Source of the DNA: Promethearchaeota archaeon
GTDB taxonomy: Archaea > Asgardarchaeota > Lokiarchaeia > Sigyniarchaeales > SOKP01
DNA length: 64,000 nucleotides
Assembly (NCBI GenBank): GCA_019057865.1
Contig: JAHLWP010000012.1
Location: forward strand, 1 to 64,000
Direction: 5' to 3'
The notes beneath the pieces are model-generated. The model made no database searches. It saw nothing but the letters and a program-made list of their open reading frames with translations, and had not been told where the DNA came from. The position numbers and the translations under genes were made by a program. Positions 35,911-45,894 of the stretch are shown here, one piece after another (the first letter of the stretch is position 1; each line of letters opens with the position of its first letter).

Positions 35911-38900
35911 TTAAGTCAATTTAATTACAGCAAATGAAAATAAATTTGTGTAGAATTTAGCTAGATTTCTTTTAATCATTTCTTGTTTGAGATCTTCAAA
36001 TTCAAAGGATAAATCATCTATTTTTTTTTCTACGTTTTGGATATCTTTTTCAATAAACATTATTTCTTCTTCCAATTTTTGAATTTTATCCAACCTTTCT
36101 TGCTTTTTAGTTTCATCAGACATTTTATTAATATTTTGGAGCTGTCTTTCTGTGGGCCTACTATTTCTTTTTCTCTCTAATCTTTGTTTTAAAGAATCTA
36201 GTTTGAAAAATAAGACATTTCTTTTATGTGCATATATTTTTTCCTTTTTACTTCTTTCTAAATCAAATATTTTGTCATTTAAAATCTTAATTTCATTTTT
36301 CCATAGAGAAGTTTTTGATTTTACAATTTTTTTAGCTGTTTTAGAAAGAGTGTAAATATCTTTATAATTTAAATCGATTTCGTGATTCAAATCGTTGAAA
36401 TTAAAGATTTTTTCAAAATTTTCAATATTTAAAATAAAATCTGTTAACTTCTCAAGCCCATTCCCATTCTGATCAACTAATACTGCAGAAATTTGATTTT
36501 CAATTATATATCCTTGAAATTTAATTGTAAAAATAAAAAGATATAACTCTTCTTTTTTAATTGATTTCAAATCATAATATTTTTCTAATATTTTCTTTTT
36601 TAGACCTAAAATGCTAAAATTACCATGAAATTCGTCGTTTATACAATAATCCAAAATTCCATTTATTAATGGATGTCCCAATGCAAAAAAATCAATTTCT
36701 TCCTTTTTCCTTGCTAGTTCTAAGCTAAAAGTGCCTAAATATTCTCTTAAAAACTTGTAATTAAGATTCTTTAATAACATATCTTTTAATTTAATTTTTG
36801 ATTGAAGTTCAAAATCATCTTTGACTTTTTCAAAATCCTCTTCGCTAACTTTTAAGTATCCATATTTATTATTATCAAGATTAAAGAAATATTTCATCAG
36901 TAGAAATAATTCATTATGACTAAGTTTAACATCGATACATGATGCTAAAGATGTAATCAGTCCCTCCATCTGAAAAGATTTTTTATCAATCATTAAATCA
37001 TCTAATTGCATTTCAATTTCCTTTGCTTTCTGAATCTCTTCATCAAGAGTTCTATAAAATTCATTTAATTTATTTCTCTTTTTCTTCTCATCCTCAATGA
37101 AAATTAATTTTTTAAAATCTTTTTCAATTTTACCTATTATTGGTTCTAAAATTCCTATTGATTCTTCAAACAAGCTAATTCTTTTCAATAAAGCGGAAAT
37201 TACATCTGTTTCGATAGTACCTTCCATAAATAAATTGTAAATATATATTTCACGAGATTCTTGCCCTATTCGATCAAGTCTCCCTATTCTCTGTTCTAGT
37301 TTCATAGGATTCCACGGTAAATCATAATTTATGAGAATTCTACAAAACTGGAAATTGCGACCTTCTCCTCCTATTTCTGTCGAAATAAGTATTGAGAGTT
37401 TTTTACTGATACGAAAGCGCTCAACTGCTGCATCTTTTTGATTTTTATCCAACCCTCCATAGAAAATTTCAACTAAATATCTTTCATTTTGTTTCTCTAT
37501 TAAATCTTTTAGATAGAAGAGAGTATCCACGAATTGAGTAAATATTAAAATTTTTTCTTTTGGATTTTGTGAATAAATCTCACTGATAATCTCAATTAAT
37601 TTATCTGCTTTTGAATCATATGGCAGATTCTTTAGCTTTTCATAAAAATCTTTTAAACTTTTTTCTTGATTAATAATATTAAATGATTCATCTGATTGTT
37701 CTTGTGTTAGTGATTCTTTAAGTCCAATAATTTCAGAATCAATGGTTTGATCTTCTAGTTCTAATTCATAATATTCAGGATCTTCTTCTTTTATCACGTC
37801 TAATTTCAGAAAAATATCCTTAAATCGATTAATTTGTTCTAATCTGCGCTCAAGACTTTTTAAAAAGGCATATTTTGAACTGGTTAATAATTTCTGTAAG
37901 GTTGTAATTACAAATCCTATTCCAGCATTTTCTTTACTTATGGAGGCGTTATAAATTTGAGCGAGATATAATCGGATTTCATTATAAAGGTCTAGTTCTT
38001 GTTTAGTTGGGTCTACCATTATTGTATTTACTAGCCTTTTACTCAAAAATTCTTTAGAAAATACATTTTTCTTACGATTTCTAATTAAAAACTTCGATAA
38101 TGTGTGATCTTTTTCAATTTTATTTATTAAGTTTAATTTGAAAGAATCATCTTTAATCTGTAGTAAAACTTGCTCATAATTTTTTCTCTTATCAATGTAT
38201 CGAAGATTTTTAAGAAGTTTTATAGTATTTTTAACTTCAAAATTATTTAGTTTTTCAATCTGGTTAAGATTTGAGACTAATAAATTGATAAATGGCATAT
38301 TTTTCCTAAAATGTTCAAAATCACTAAAATTTTCAAAAACTTCTGGGTGTATTAGCTCAATTAAAGAGTATAATTCGAAAGAATGAAGTTGTAACGGAGT
38401 TGCTGTTAATAAAAGTAAACTTTCTGCATTTTGGATTAGGTTACGAGCTAATACATAATTGAGTGTTTCTCTATAATAACCCGTCATAGCATTAAGTAAA
38501 TAACGTCTTAAATGGTGAGCCTCGTCAAAAATAATGATATCCCATGAAATTTGAGATAGTAATTCTATATATTTTCGATTTCTGGCAAATTGTATTGAAC
38601 ATATAATTAAATTATCATAATAAAAAGGATTACTTAAAAGATTAGCACTTTTATAGCTCCCTTTTTTCTTTAGTTCTTTTATCTTTTTTCCATCATAGAT
38701 TGTAAAACTGATATTAAACTTATTTTGCATTTCAAATTGCCACTGGTTTAGCAATGACGCTGGAACTATAATTAAAATCCTTTCTGCTAAATTTCTTGCC
38801 ATCATTTCCTTAATATAGATTCCCGCTTCAATCGTTTTCCCAAGACCTACTTCATCAGCTAAAATAACCCTTGGAAAGTGTTCCTCCGATAAACGATGAG

Positions 38901-39489
38901 CAACATTGATTTGGTGGGGCATTAGTGAAAGTCTTGAATTTGTTATGCATTTTATTTGATATGAAGTATAGTAAGAATGAAATAAGTTAGCCCAATATTT
39001 AATTAAGAAGTTCTGCGGGGGATCAATTCTTTTACTTTTAATTAATCCTTCTAATGGTTTTTCATATTTTGAATAAATTTCAGGCTCAAATATTTGAGTT
39101 ATTTTCCCATTTTGCATTAGAAATTCATAAGAAACTAAACCATCTTTAATTAAGAATTCTTCAGAATTGATAATCCCAGTTCCTTGTTTTGTTATAACTC
39201 TTTCATTTAGTTCAAAGATATAATGCACTAGATCAATTGGATGGATAATTTTAATAATATTATCTTTAAATACTACTTTAAATTTCGTGATAAAAAATGT
39301 ATCCTCATCATCAAGAGATTTTGATGCAGGGATTTCTATCCTTTTTACAACTCGGCCTATTCCAAATTCAGGATTTAACCTATATACAATTAAATTCCCC
39401 TTATTAAATTTCTGTCCTTGACAATATAAATTAAAGCATTTAGAAAATCTTGATTCTAATTCATTACCACAGAAATGACAATTATACAT
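35911..39489 (-). CDS. SNF2/RapA-like helicase (1192 aa)
   Basis: A large SF2 helicase-like ATPase of the SNF2/RapA group. The N-terminus holds a zinc-finger-like set of cysteines (Cys4, Cys7, Cys18, Cys23). The motor domain follows: Walker A-type DEVGLGKT (about 213-220), DEAHH motif II, the TATP motif III, and in the second lobe GGEGRNFQF and RIGRLDRIGQ (motifs V-VI). The last 150 residues are strongly coiled-coil (RSKKEKIYAHKRNVLFFKLDSLKQRLERK onwards). Relatives remodel RNA polymerase or act in DNA repair and phage defence. No defence gene partners are adjacent. Confidence 0.9.
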   Translation of the reverse strand: MYNCHFCGNELESRFSKCFNLYCQGQKFNKGNLIVYRLNPEFGIGRVVKRIEIPASKSLDDEDTFFITKFKVVFKDNIIKIIHPIDLVHYIFELNERVITKQGTGIINSEEFLIKDGLVSYEFLMQNGKITQIFEPEIYSKYEKPLEGLIKSKRIDPPQNFLIKYWANLFHSYYTSYQIKCITNSRLSLMPHQINVAHRLSEEHFPRVILADEVGLGKTIEAGIYIKEMMARNLAERILIIVPASLLNQWQFEMQNKFNISFTIYDGKKIKELKKKGSYKSANLLSNPFYYDNLIICSIQFARNRKYIELLSQISWDIIIFDEAHHLRRYLLNAMTGYYRETLNYVLARNLIQNAESLLLLTATPLQLHSFELYSLIELIHPEVFENFSDFEHFRKNMPFINLLVSNLNQIEKLNNFEVKNTIKLLKNLRYIDKRKNYEQVLLQIKDDSFKLNLINKIEKDHTLSKFLIRNRKKNVFSKEFLSKRLVNTIMVDPTKQELDLYNEIRLYLAQIYNASISKENAGIGFVITTLQKLLTSSKYAFLKSLERRLEQINRFKDIFLKLDVIKEEDPEYYELELEDQTIDSEIIGLKESLTQEQSDESFNIINQEKSLKDFYEKLKNLPYDSKADKLIEIISEIYSQNPKEKILIFTQFVDTLFYLKDLIEKQNERYLVEIFYGGLDKNQKDAAVERFRISKKLSILISTEIGGEGRNFQFCRILINYDLPWNPMKLEQRIGRLDRIGQESREIYIYNLFMEGTIETDVISALLKRISLFEESIGILEPIIGKIEKDFKKLIFIEDEKKKRNKLNEFYRTLDEEIQKAKEIEMQLDDLMIDKKSFQMEGLITSLASCIDVKLSHNELFLLMKYFFNLDNNKYGYLKVSEEDFEKVKDDFELQSKIKLKDMLLKNLNYKFLREYLGTFSLELARKKEEIDFFALGHPLINGILDYCINDEFHGNFSILGLKKKILEKYYDLKSIKKEELYLFIFTIKFQGYIIENQISAVLVDQNGNGLEKLTDFILNIENFEKIFNFNDLNHEIDLNYKDIYTLSKTAKKIVKSKTSLWKNEIKILNDKIFDLERSKKEKIYAHKRNVLFFKLDSLKQRLERKRNSRPTERQLQNINKMSDETKKQERLDKIQKLEEEIMFIEKDIQNVEKKIDDLSFEFEDLKQEMIKRNLAKFYTNLFSFAVIKLT

Positions 39490-39582
39490 AGAAGGATTAT
39501 TTCTAAAACAATTATCTTTATATTTTTTTTAATATAAATTAAAGTAAAAATTTTGGTATTTTAAACTAAAAATGAGATAAGC

Positions 39583-40446
39583 ATGTCAGAAGTGGGAATA
39601 AAACCTACATATGTAGGAAAAAATGAAAATTTAGTCTTTGAAATTCCTCAAGAATTATTTAATATGAGCTTAGGTTCAGCAGATGTATTTGATCGTGAAA
39701 ACGCAAAATTACTTAGTAAATATATAAGAGGTACCTTTAAAGGATTTCAAAATGCAAGAAAAACAAAGTATGGGAATGAGAATAAAACTAAAACAAAAGT
39801 TTCACCTGATTTTTGGGCAAAATTTGAAAAGAAGGCAGAAGAACTTGATATAGATTTTATAGGGTATACTCCTGTTAATGAAAATTATATTTTTAAAGGT
39901 CTAAAAGTGTATGGAAAAAATGCTTTAATTCTCGGAATGGAAATGAATTGGGATAAAATTAAAACAGCTCCTAGTGGAATATGTCAAATTGAACTTTTCC
40001 GGGTATATAAAGTATTAGGAGATATTACAATTGAATTAACAGAATACTTAAAAGAACAGGGATATAAAAGTGAGGCACACCATCCTTTTGGAGGAAAACT
40101 TTTAGACGGACCTCATGTTGTAGCAGCAAACTTAGGAGTAATGGGGCAAAATGGATTAATAATAACTCCAGAATTTGGGCCAAGACAAAGATGGAGTATG
40201 ATTTCAACTGATGCTGAGATAACTAAAACTCAAGAAAGAGATTTCGATGAATTGAAAGAATTTTGCAAAGGATGCGGAGCTTGTGTAAAAAATTGTAAAG
40301 GTGAAGCAATATATGAAGAACCAATACAAAAAGATTCCGGTGTAATTACCCATATTGATCGCTCAAAATGTATCGAGAGTTTATTAAATAATAATTATTG
40401 TAGTTATTGCCTTAAAATATGTCCTGTAGGACTTAATAAAAAATAA
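39583..40446 (+). CDS. 4Fe-4S protein with QueG-like C-terminal ferredoxin domain (287 aa)
   Basis: The C-terminal region holds two [4Fe-4S] motifs: FCKGCGACVKNCKGEAI (about 227-243) and CIESLLNNNYCSYCLKICPVG (about 265-285), as in epoxyqueuosine reductase and reductive-dehalogenase-like proteins. The middle part (GAKVYGK..ALILGMEMNWDK and HPFGGKLLDGPHVVAANLGVMGQNGLI) matches uncharacterised relatives that lack the cobalamin loop of QueG. The reaction is unknown; it is likely a cytoplasmic reductase. It stands divergently from the helicase gene. Confidence 0.75.
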   Translation: MSEVGIKPTYVGKNENLVFEIPQELFNMSLGSADVFDRENAKLLSKYIRGTFKGFQNARKTKYGNENKTKTKVSPDFWAKFEKKAEELDIDFIGYTPVNENYIFKGLKVYGKNALILGMEMNWDKIKTAPSGICQIELFRVYKVLGDITIELTEYLKEQGYKSEAHHPFGGKLLDGPHVVAANLGVMGQNGLIITPEFGPRQRWSMISTDAEITKTQERDFDELKEFCKGCGACVKNCKGEAIYEEPIQKDSGVITHIDRSKCIESLLNNNYCSYCLKICPVGLNKK

Positions 40447-40500
40447 TTTTTTATTTTATAATATAGCATACCCTAAAGTCGTTCCTATAGAATAAAATTA

Positions 40501-40944
40501 CTATTTTTTTAGTTCATAAATAGTATCGCAATATGGATCTCCTGCAGCAAGAGTTTTAACAATTTTTAATTTAATTTTATCACTCACAGCTGTACGAAAA
40601 TATTCATGGTCTATTGCCATTGTTGCTTCACATAATTCTCTTGATGTGTTTTCCAAACAGAAAGGACACTTAGTTCCTTGAATTTGGAATTTTTCATCGG
40701 AAATAGAAATGATTTTAACAAATTTTGGATCAAAACTCTTTGAAAATGCCTCGCCAACAGTGGTTAATCTATTATTGGGTAATTTCTCGATAATTTTTAA
40801 CCCTAAAGCTCGCCCTTGTTTTCTACAAACATCTTTAATAATAGATAATGATGTTCTCCCGAATCTATTATAGATGGATTTAATTAATAAACCTTGAACT
40901 TCTATAGAATTTTTTGGTAATTCATCATCATTAACTTTAATCAT
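40501..40944 (-). CDS. L-2-amino-thiazoline-4-carboxylate hydrolase family protein (147 aa)
   Basis: The C-terminal half has the conserved TKCPFCLENTSRELCEATMAIDHEYFRTAV and TLAAGDPYCDTIYELK of the ATC-hydrolase family, which opens a thiazoline ring in cysteine formation in Pseudomonas and is widespread, without known function, in anaerobes. The N-terminal half (YNRFGRTSLSIIKDVCRKQGRALGLKI) is also typical. Conserved cysteines and a histidine could bind metal. It is convergent with the QueG-like gene. Confidence 0.8.
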   Translation of the reverse strand: MIKVNDDELPKNSIEVQGLLIKSIYNRFGRTSLSIIKDVCRKQGRALGLKIIEKLPNNRLTTVGEAFSKSFDPKFVKIISISDEKFQIQGTKCPFCLENTSRELCEATMAIDHEYFRTAVSDKIKLKIVKTLAAGDPYCDTIYELKK

Positions 40945-41101
40945 GGTTTAATTTATTGAGTGTTTAATTAATTAATTTATATTCAAATACAATACTCCTT
41001 TATCAAAAAATATATTCATTAGTATTATCCAGTGTAATAAATAACCTAATAAATACTAGCATATTTATCAAAATATAAAAACATAATTTATAGTGAAAAA
41101 C

Positions 41102-43039
41102 ATGAGTAAAGCTAAAGGAAAACCTTTACCAGATGATGTTAAAGGATATTCACAAGTTAGACTCGATGTCGATCTAACAACTGGGAAAATTGAAAAAACT
41201 GAATTATCAGGAGAATTCTGTCGCGATTGGATTGGTGGATATGGCTTCGGTGCTCGCATTTTGTGGGAAGAGCTGAAACCTGGCATAGATCCACTCGGTC
41301 CGGAGAATGTTTTTGTTTATGCTCAGGGACCATTCCCAACCACCATTCTGCCAACTAGCTCAAAGTATGGCGTTTTTGCCAAATCACCTTTAACGGGAAT
41401 GTTTGGAATGGCAATATCTTCGGGAAGTGTAGGAGCTCAAGCTCGTCGTGCTGGAATTAATGTAATTGTCTTTAAAGGAAAAGCTCCTGAACTCTCTTAC
41501 TTTGTTATTGACGATGATGATGATTATTTAGTTCCATGCGAAAAAACTTTAAAGGGAAAAGGAACCTTTGAAACTGAAGATCTTTTAAGAGAGGAATTTC
41601 AGGACCAACGATTAGCAGTAATGAGTATAGGACCTGCTGGTGAACGTATGAGTAGAATGGGATGTATTACTAATGATCGAAACAGACAAGCGGGAAGAAC
41701 AGGAATGGGCGCTGTTATGGGATCCAAAAACCTTAAAGCAGTTTGTTTTAGGGGCACTAAAGGTATAAAAGTTGCACATCCAGTTGAATTTTATAAAATA
41801 GCCAAGAAACTCATAAAGGTAGCTAATGGACCTGCGACTGCTAAATATCGAGATCTTGGAACACCTGCAGGACTTACAAGCTATAACAAACTTGGGATGA
41901 TGCCTACTTTTAACCATCGCGAAGGTACCTGGGATAAGATTACTAATGGTTCCTTCACTGGTGATACACTTAATGAGGATTGGGTTGTAAAGAAAGTTGC
42001 TTGCTCACAATGCTCCATTGCTTGCGATCATCTAGCAAGAGTCCCCAAAAATCATCCTGACTGGCCAAATCTTATCGCAAGTGTTGATATTGAACTTTTG
42101 TATGGATTTGGAACTGGATGTGGTAATGCTGATTGGCCAACTGTCTTCAAGTGTATTAGTTTGTGTGATGATTTAGGAATTGATGCTATTAGTGGAGGAG
42201 TAACTGCTGCTATGGCTTGCGATCTTTATACAGACGGCTTAATAACTAAAGAGGATTTAGGATTCGAACTTCCATTTGGTTCAACAACGAATTTAGTAAA
42301 ATTTACAGAAGAAATGATCCTTGGAAAAGGATTTGCAGGAGAAATTTTTGGTCATGGAACCAGAGTTGCCGGTGAAAAATTAGAAGAGAAGGGAAAGAAG
42401 GGAGCTAGTACGTATGCAATGCAAATTAAAGGGTTAGAGATGCCTGCATTTGATATCCACGGAATGTCGTCCTTCGCCGTTGGGGAGAGCGTATCCATTA
42501 GAGGCGCTTGTCATTTGCGTAATGGATCTTATGGACTCGATGCTAAAGGCACTTTTGATCGTTTCAGTTATGATAAACCTCTAGAACGTGGAAAAGCAAT
42601 TAAGGCAGTTGAGGATGTATATGGCATCATCGATTCTTTCATCATTTGTAAATTTACACGCGGAATTTATGAGAATGATGCCGAAATGGCAAAAGTTTAC
42701 GAGTTAGTAACTGGTCTTCCAATGGATGAAGAATTAATGCTTGAAAGGGGAGATGCAATTGTTACTCTTTCAAAGTGTTTTAACATCAGAGAAGGTTGGA
42801 CCAGAGCAGATGATCATCCCCCAGAAAGATTCTTTAAAATGGCTCACACAAAGGGTCCTGCTAAAGGAGTGACCCTAAAAGAAGATGGATTTCAACAATT
42901 GTTATCGGGTTATTATGAAGCAAGAGGTTGGGATAAAGAAACAGGTATTCCTACTGATGAAACCTTGAAAAAATTAGGAATGGAGTTCGTTATTGGTAAT
43001 TTAAAACCAGCACAAACAAAAAAAGGAGGTAAAAAATAA
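41102..43039 (+). CDS. aor: Tungsten-dependent aldehyde ferredoxin oxidoreductase (645 aa)
   Basis: A second AOR-family enzyme and a closer match to canonical AORs than the one at 234. The pterin-binding N-terminal domain shows GGYGFGARILWEEL and MGSKNLKAV. The [4Fe-4S] ligands are Cys301, Cys304 and Cys308 (ACSQCSIAC) and Cys516 (FIICKFT). It starts at ATG 41102 (an in-frame GTG lies at 41093). The stop TAA overlaps the ATG of the ferredoxin gene (TAATG), and a GGAGGT lies in the last codons. It likely feeds electrons to that ferredoxin and on to the HdrA/MvhD module. Confidence 0.93.
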   Translation: MSKAKGKPLPDDVKGYSQVRLDVDLTTGKIEKTELSGEFCRDWIGGYGFGARILWEELKPGIDPLGPENVFVYAQGPFPTTILPTSSKYGVFAKSPLTGMFGMAISSGSVGAQARRAGINVIVFKGKAPELSYFVIDDDDDYLVPCEKTLKGKGTFETEDLLREEFQDQRLAVMSIGPAGERMSRMGCITNDRNRQAGRTGMGAVMGSKNLKAVCFRGTKGIKVAHPVEFYKIAKKLIKVANGPATAKYRDLGTPAGLTSYNKLGMMPTFNHREGTWDKITNGSFTGDTLNEDWVVKKVACSQCSIACDHLARVPKNHPDWPNLIASVDIELLYGFGTGCGNADWPTVFKCISLCDDLGIDAISGGVTAAMACDLYTDGLITKEDLGFELPFGSTTNLVKFTEEMILGKGFAGEIFGHGTRVAGEKLEEKGKKGASTYAMQIKGLEMPAFDIHGMSSFAVGESVSIRGACHLRNGSYGLDAKGTFDRFSYDKPLERGKAIKAVEDVYGIIDSFIICKFTRGIYENDAEMAKVYELVTGLPMDEELMLERGDAIVTLSKCFNIREGWTRADDHPPERFFKMAHTKGPAKGVTLKEDGFQQLLSGYYEARGWDKETGIPTDETLKKLGMEFVIGNLKPAQTKKGGKK

Positions 43040-43658
43040 TGTCAAAAGCTGCAACTAAAAAAAGAGGAGGAAAGATGCATCAATTCATCATCGTGGATCC
43101 AAATTTATGTACGGGATGCGAAACTTGGACCAGGTCTCCTGGAAAGCACAAAACCTGTGAATCCGTATGTAGTTTTGTACATGATGGTGAATTCAATCCA
43201 ATAAATACAAGAATTCATAGAGTTCGAATTGAACCTGTTTTTAATATCGCTTTAGCGTGTCAGAAGTGTGAAGACTCACCCTGCGTGAGAGCGTGTCCTG
43301 AGAAAGCGCTAAGTCAAGACCCAGAAACGGGTTCAATTATGGTAGATGACGATAAATGTAATGGCTGCGCCTTCTGTATGAATTAAGAGAATTTCTCTCT
43401 AATATGCGGAAAAGGGCGTGCGATTTCGGAGTTCTGAGTCTACATATTGAATCTCAGAAAGCACTTATCTGTGATCTTTGTGAAAATATGAAGGAAGATT
43501 ATATTGATGAAGAATCCGGAATTAAGGAACCCCAATGCATATTGGTTTGTCCTAAAGAGGCGATTTCTCTTAAAAATGTGGAACAGATTGGAGAAGAAAC
43601 CCGTATTGAAGCCGTTAAAAGACTTTTTTCATCAATACTAGAAGAGTATGAAGGTTAA
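43039..43658 (+). CDS. AOR-associated polyferredoxin subunit, interrupted by a 32-nt insert (195 aa if removed)
   Basis: An electron-transfer subunit with four [4Fe-4S]-type cysteine groups, of the kind coupled to AORs and other molybdenum/tungsten enzymes: CTGCETW near residue 25, CQKCEDSPCVRACPEKAL, CNGCAFC, and CDLCEN with CILVCPKEAI near the end. Reading is blocked by TAA at 43384-43386 and the rest continues in another frame. Removing 43381-43412 gives TGT-ATG-AGG-GCG-TGC, that is CxxCxxxC in CAFCMRACDFG, exactly the expected motif and frame. The start overlaps the AOR stop. Whether the insert is an intron, a mutation or an assembly error is open. Confidence 0.8.
43381..43412 (+). other. 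Candidate 32-nt bulge-helix-bulge (archaeal mRNA) intron in the ferredoxin gene
   Basis: The insert and flanks fold as follows. Outer exon helix: 43366-43372 with 43414-43420. Central helix: 43373-43378 with 43405-43410, including G-U pairs. A 3-nt bulge T79-G80-A81 on the 5' side and A411-A412-A413 on the 3' side. Inner hairpin: 43382-43385 with 43400-43403 and 43386-43390 with 43394-43398, loop 43391-43393. Cutting each bulge after its second nucleotide removes 32 nt and joins ATG to AGG. The central helix is six rather than four pairs. Shifting by one base gives the same message. Confidence 0.5.
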
Positions 43659-43904
43659 ATAATATTTTTATATATTTATTTCTTTTTTTTATTCTATCTT
43701 TTATTTTTTTAATAAGTATTATCATTAAAGTTTTAAATTTTATGATTTATTTGTAGGATAGATAATTGAAATTACATAATAATTGGATTTTAATAATATA
43801 GACTATTTACAATATCATAAATATTTTTTTGATTAGCAATTCTTGATATAGGTAAGTAGAAAAGAAGAAACTTATGGAGGAAAGAATTAAACAAGGTGTA
43901 TAAC

Positions 43905-45881
43905 TTGTCTGAAAAACAGACCAAGGATAATAATGAACCAGAATTGCCAATTGTTGGCGTTTTCGTGTGTCGCTGAGGAATAAACATCGCTGGTATCTTA
44001 GATGTCCCTAGAATCGTGGAAGAACTTAATAGATTAGAAGGTGTAAAAGCTTTTGAATATCTTAGTATGTGTACTGAAGGAGGATCTTCTTATATAAAGG
44101 AACAACTTGAAGAAAGTAAAATTGAGAGAATTGTTGTAGCTGCTTGTACTCCTAGAACTCATCAACCAGTTTTTCACGCTATACTCGCTGAAGCTGGTTT
44201 ACCTCCTAGATATTTGGAATTTGTTAATATAAGAGAACATTGTAGCTTCGTTCATCAAGCTCCAGAAGTACGTGAAAAAGCAATTCAGAAGGCAATTGAA
44301 CTCACAAAAGCAGGAATAGCACGTGCTAGATTATTAGAAGATGTTCCAATAAAAGTAGTACCTGTTGAACCAGTGGCTCTAGTTGTAGGAGGAGGTATTG
44401 CTGGATTATCTGCTGCTGTTGATTTAGGGGATGCTGGATTTAAAGTTTACCTCGTTGAAAAGAATACTACAATTGGAGGTAGGATGAGCCAATTAGACCG
44501 AACATTCCCAACGGACGATTGTTCAATATGAATTCTCGGTCCTAAAATGTTAGAAGCAAATCGTCATCCAAACATTGAGATTCTATCATATAGTGAAGTC
44601 ATTGAAGTTGATGGATATATTGGAAATTTCAAGGTTAAAGTTAAAAGAAAGTCACGGTTCGTAGATGAAATTAAATGTACTGGTTGTGGAGCATGTCCAG
44701 AAGTATGCCCTATTTATGTACCTAATTATTTTGATGAAAATCTTTCGGCGAGAAAATGCATTGATATCGCTTTTGCTCAAGCTGTTCCTGCAATTTTTGA
44801 TATTGCAAGAGAATCTTGTGTAGAATGTTTTGCTTGTGTTGATTCATGTGAAGAAGATGCTATTGATTTTAGTATTCAAGATAAAGAAATTGAACTTAAA
44901 GTTGGTACTATAATTGTTGCTACAGGGTGGGATCTCTATCAAGGACCAGATTATGGATATGGTACTTTCGATAATGTTGTAAATCAAATCGAGTTGGAGA
45001 GGATTCTTGCGCCTAATGGTCCTACTTATGGACATTTAAAACGACCTTCTGATGGAAAACGTCCTACTAAAGTATTATTCATCAATTGTGTTGGATCGAG
45101 AGACATAAATAAAAATGCTCACTGCAGCGTTATTTGCTGTAATTTATCTCTTAAAAACTCAAAACTCATCAAATTAGAATATCCTGATTCTCAAATAGTT
45201 TGTTGTTATATAGATATGAGATGTGCAGGAAAAGATTATGAAGAGTACTATAGACGTTCACGAGAAGCAGGAATTATCTTTCTAAAAGGATTAGTTGGTA
45301 AAATTGAAGAAGATCCATTAACTAAAAATCTAAAAGTACAGTTTGAACCTGTTGGCACAGATACAATTGTCGAGATGGAGTTTCATATGGTTGTATTATC
45401 ACCAGCATCACTCCCATCTAAAGGTACTGTGGAGATAGCGAGAGTTTTAAATATGGAAAAAAGCCCAGATGGATTCCTAAAAGAATTTCATGCTCGACTT
45501 GATCCAATCAGTACAAAGGTTCCTGGAATATATATATGCGGTTCAGCTCAAGGACAAAAAGAGATTGATAAAGCAGTCAGCCAAGCAAAGGGTGCTGCTT
45601 CTACAGCAGGTATACCAATGGGCAAAAAAGAATACGTCATGGAGTTAATTCGGGCTACACCTTTAGATGAACGTTGTGCCAAATGTTACAAATGTATAGA
45701 GTCATGTCCATATAGTGCGATTTCAGTAAATGAGAAAGGAATTCTAGTAGTGAATATTATTCTATGCAGAGGATGTGGTACTTGTGAAGCCGTTTGTCCT
45801 TCTAAAGCAATTGAATTAACATACTTTAGAGATGATCAATATATGGCATTAATTGATGAATTACTTCCTATTGCGGATTAA
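43905..45881 (+). CDS. hdrA: Heterodisulfide reductase subunit A with two predicted selenocysteines (658 aa)
   Basis: HdrA is the FAD- and Fe-S-containing electron-bifurcating subunit of heterodisulfide reductase-type complexes. The protein is continuous only if TGA 43974-43976 and TGA 44529-44531 are read through. They fall at residue 24 (VFVCRUGINIAGILDVP; normally CxCG) and residue 209 (TFPTDDCSIUILGPKM; normally CSxCxLxPKM), both conserved cysteines of HdrA. The FAD motif VVGGGIAGLSAAVDLG lies near 161. Four ferredoxin motifs follow (CTGCGACPEVCP, CVECFACVDSC, CAKCYKCIESCP, CRGCGTCEAVCP). The start is probably TTG 43905 behind AAGGTG; no ATG fits. MvhD follows 13 nt later. Confidence 0.92.
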
Positions 45882-45894
45882 AGAGGTGGATAAT

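Noticed and set aside
43384..43386. TAA in the ferredoxin gene as a recoded codon
   Set aside because: TAA is not a Sec or Pyl codon, and the frame also changes after it, so recoding alone cannot restore the protein.
43659..43904. A SECIS in the leader of hdrA
   Set aside because: I looked for paired stems around TGA/GA motifs in this AT-rich gap and found no stable helix with the kink-turn core.
45882..45894. A SECIS between hdrA and mvhD
   Set aside because: Only 13 nt separate the genes, too short for any SECIS; the region holds just the mvhD ribosome binding site.
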